Part shown: piece after piece, positions 13,457 to 13,923 of the stretch
How the letters are laid out: every line of letters starts with the position of its first letter
How positions within the stretch are numbered: position 1 is the stretch's first letter
NCBI GenBank assembly: GCA_964638875.1
Contig: CAZXBL010000027.1
Span: forward strand, 1 to 13,923
Length of the DNA stretch: 13,923 nt
Origin: JALRHH01 sp964638875
GTDB taxonomy: Bacteria; Patescibacteriota; Saccharimonadia; Saccharimonadales; JALRHH01
Reading direction: 5' to 3'
Notes under the pieces: model-generated
What the model saw: only the letters and a program-made list of their open reading frames with translations
Databases searched by the model: none
What the model was told of the DNA's origin: nothing
Position numbers and translations under genes: made by a program

Positions 13457-13923
13457 CTATGGGACCAGTCTGTTTATATCTCTTGGGAATAGGGTGGCTT
13501 CTTTGATATTGTTTAAGCCGACCAGCTTTTCTGTAAATCGTTCCAGTCCCCAGCCGAAGCCGCCGTGCGGTGGTAAACCGTACTTGAACGCTTGCAGGTA
13601 ATACTTGAAGCCGGGATGCTCTGGGTCGCCCTTAGCTATAGTCTTCAGTTGTTCTACCAGGACCTCGTATCGGTGTTCGCGCATCGGCACGGTTGCTATC
13701 TCCACGCCTCTGAAAAGTAAATCGCTGCGGTCGGCAATTTCAGTATTCTCCGCGTTCTTCCGATGGTAAAACTTCATGCTACTTGTCGGCCACTCGGTAA
13801 TGAAGACGGCTTCACTGCCTAGATTTTTCTTGGCGTGATCGCAAATCCAGCGTTCCTCGTCAGGACGCAGATCGTCCTCGGCAGTCGTGTCGACATTGTT
13901 AGCCTTACTGTAGAGTTCATGCA
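13457..13923 (-). CDS. aspS: aspartyl-tRNA synthetase, archaeal/non-discriminating type (C-terminal part)
   Basis: The frame is open to the window edge, so only the C-terminal ~155 residues are present. It is a class II aminoacyl-tRNA synthetase core: FITEWPTSSMKFYHRKN is the strand after the helical insert, RGVEIATVPMREHRYEVL resembles the GxEI...R.H.Y.ml segment, and GGFGWGLERFTEKLVGL then EATLFPRDINRL is motif 3, closely matching archaeal-type AspRS (GGFGLGLERL..., LFPR...RL.P). This class often charges both tRNA-Asp and tRNA-Asn, the latter being amidated by GatCAB; CPR genomes commonly carry this form. An AsnRS is less likely but not excluded without the N-terminal domain. The stop TAG is one base from the asparaginase start, so the two genes are cotranscribed. 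Confidence 0.8.
   Translation of the reverse strand, partial: HELYSKANNVDTTAEDDLRPDEERWICDHAKKNLGSEAVFITEWPTSSMKFYHRKNAENTEIADRSDLLFRGVEIATVPMREHRYEVLVEQLKTIAKGDPEHPGFKYYLQAFKYGLPPHGGFGWGLERFTEKLVGLNNIKEATLFPRDINRLVP

Noticed and set aside
1..13923. Alternative genetic code (TGA as Gly)
   Set aside because: TGA ends several recognisable proteins at natural family lengths (Fic, antitoxin, nucleotidyltransferase) and no in-frame TGA interrupts conserved domains.

Overview
The window looks like a chromosomal segment of an ultra-small bacterium of the Candidatus Patescibacteria (CPR) type, possibly Saccharibacteria. This is an inference from gene content: an archaeal-type AspRS C-terminus like those of CPR genomes, a Pif1-like helicase with an HRDC tail, a small anchored lysozyme-like protein and very compact gene spacing. 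TGA is used as an ordinary stop (for example after the Fic and nucleotidyltransferase genes), so the code is standard and not the TGA=Gly code of some CPR lineages. Base composition is patchy. Positions 121-180 contain 43/60 G+C and 4621-4680 contain 36/60, whereas 2281-2340 contain 23/60, which suggests acquired pieces in a lower-GC background. There is one assembly gap, 10 Ns at 3544-3553. I saw no rRNA, tRNA, CRISPR array or insertion sequence.

Left part (1-4080). A very GC-rich gene of unknown function (minus strand) has a consensus TTGACA/TATAAT promoter and a long leader containing an attenuator-like hairpin. It diverges from a uridine-kinase-like P-loop gene (plus). A highly structured intergenic stretch (1443-1580) separates that gene from a small three-helix membrane protein (minus). 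The membrane protein diverges from a nucleotidyltransferase-domain protein (plus) through a compact two-way promoter in which one palindromic TTGCAA serves as the -35 box for both directions. Two long hairpins close this part at 3977-4059.

Central part (4083-9092), the most interesting. It is a four-gene minus-strand operon: a degenerate protein kinase (TTG start, strong Shine-Dalgarno), a vWA protein with an intact-looking MIDAS, a divergent adenylosuccinate-synthetase (PurA) homologue, and a protein with a sterile-alpha-motif-like domain. Its promoter TTGACA-17-TATATA is overlapped by a 9+9 bp inverted repeat and followed by a ~214-nt leader with a possible 14-codon leader peptide. I do not recognise this combination as a described system. 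A nucleotide-based signalling, stress or conflict system is a reasonable hypothesis.

Right part (9134-13923). An AbrB-like antitoxin, a Fic/Doc toxin and a Pif1-like helicase form a tightly coupled operon (two ATGA overlaps), apparently starting with a leaderless antitoxin mRNA and a 14-bp palindrome filling the promoter spacer. Next come a membrane-anchored lysozyme-like protein, a P-loop kinase, a short one-domain asparaginase homologue, and the C-terminal part of an aspartyl-tRNA synthetase whose stop lies one base from the asparaginase start.
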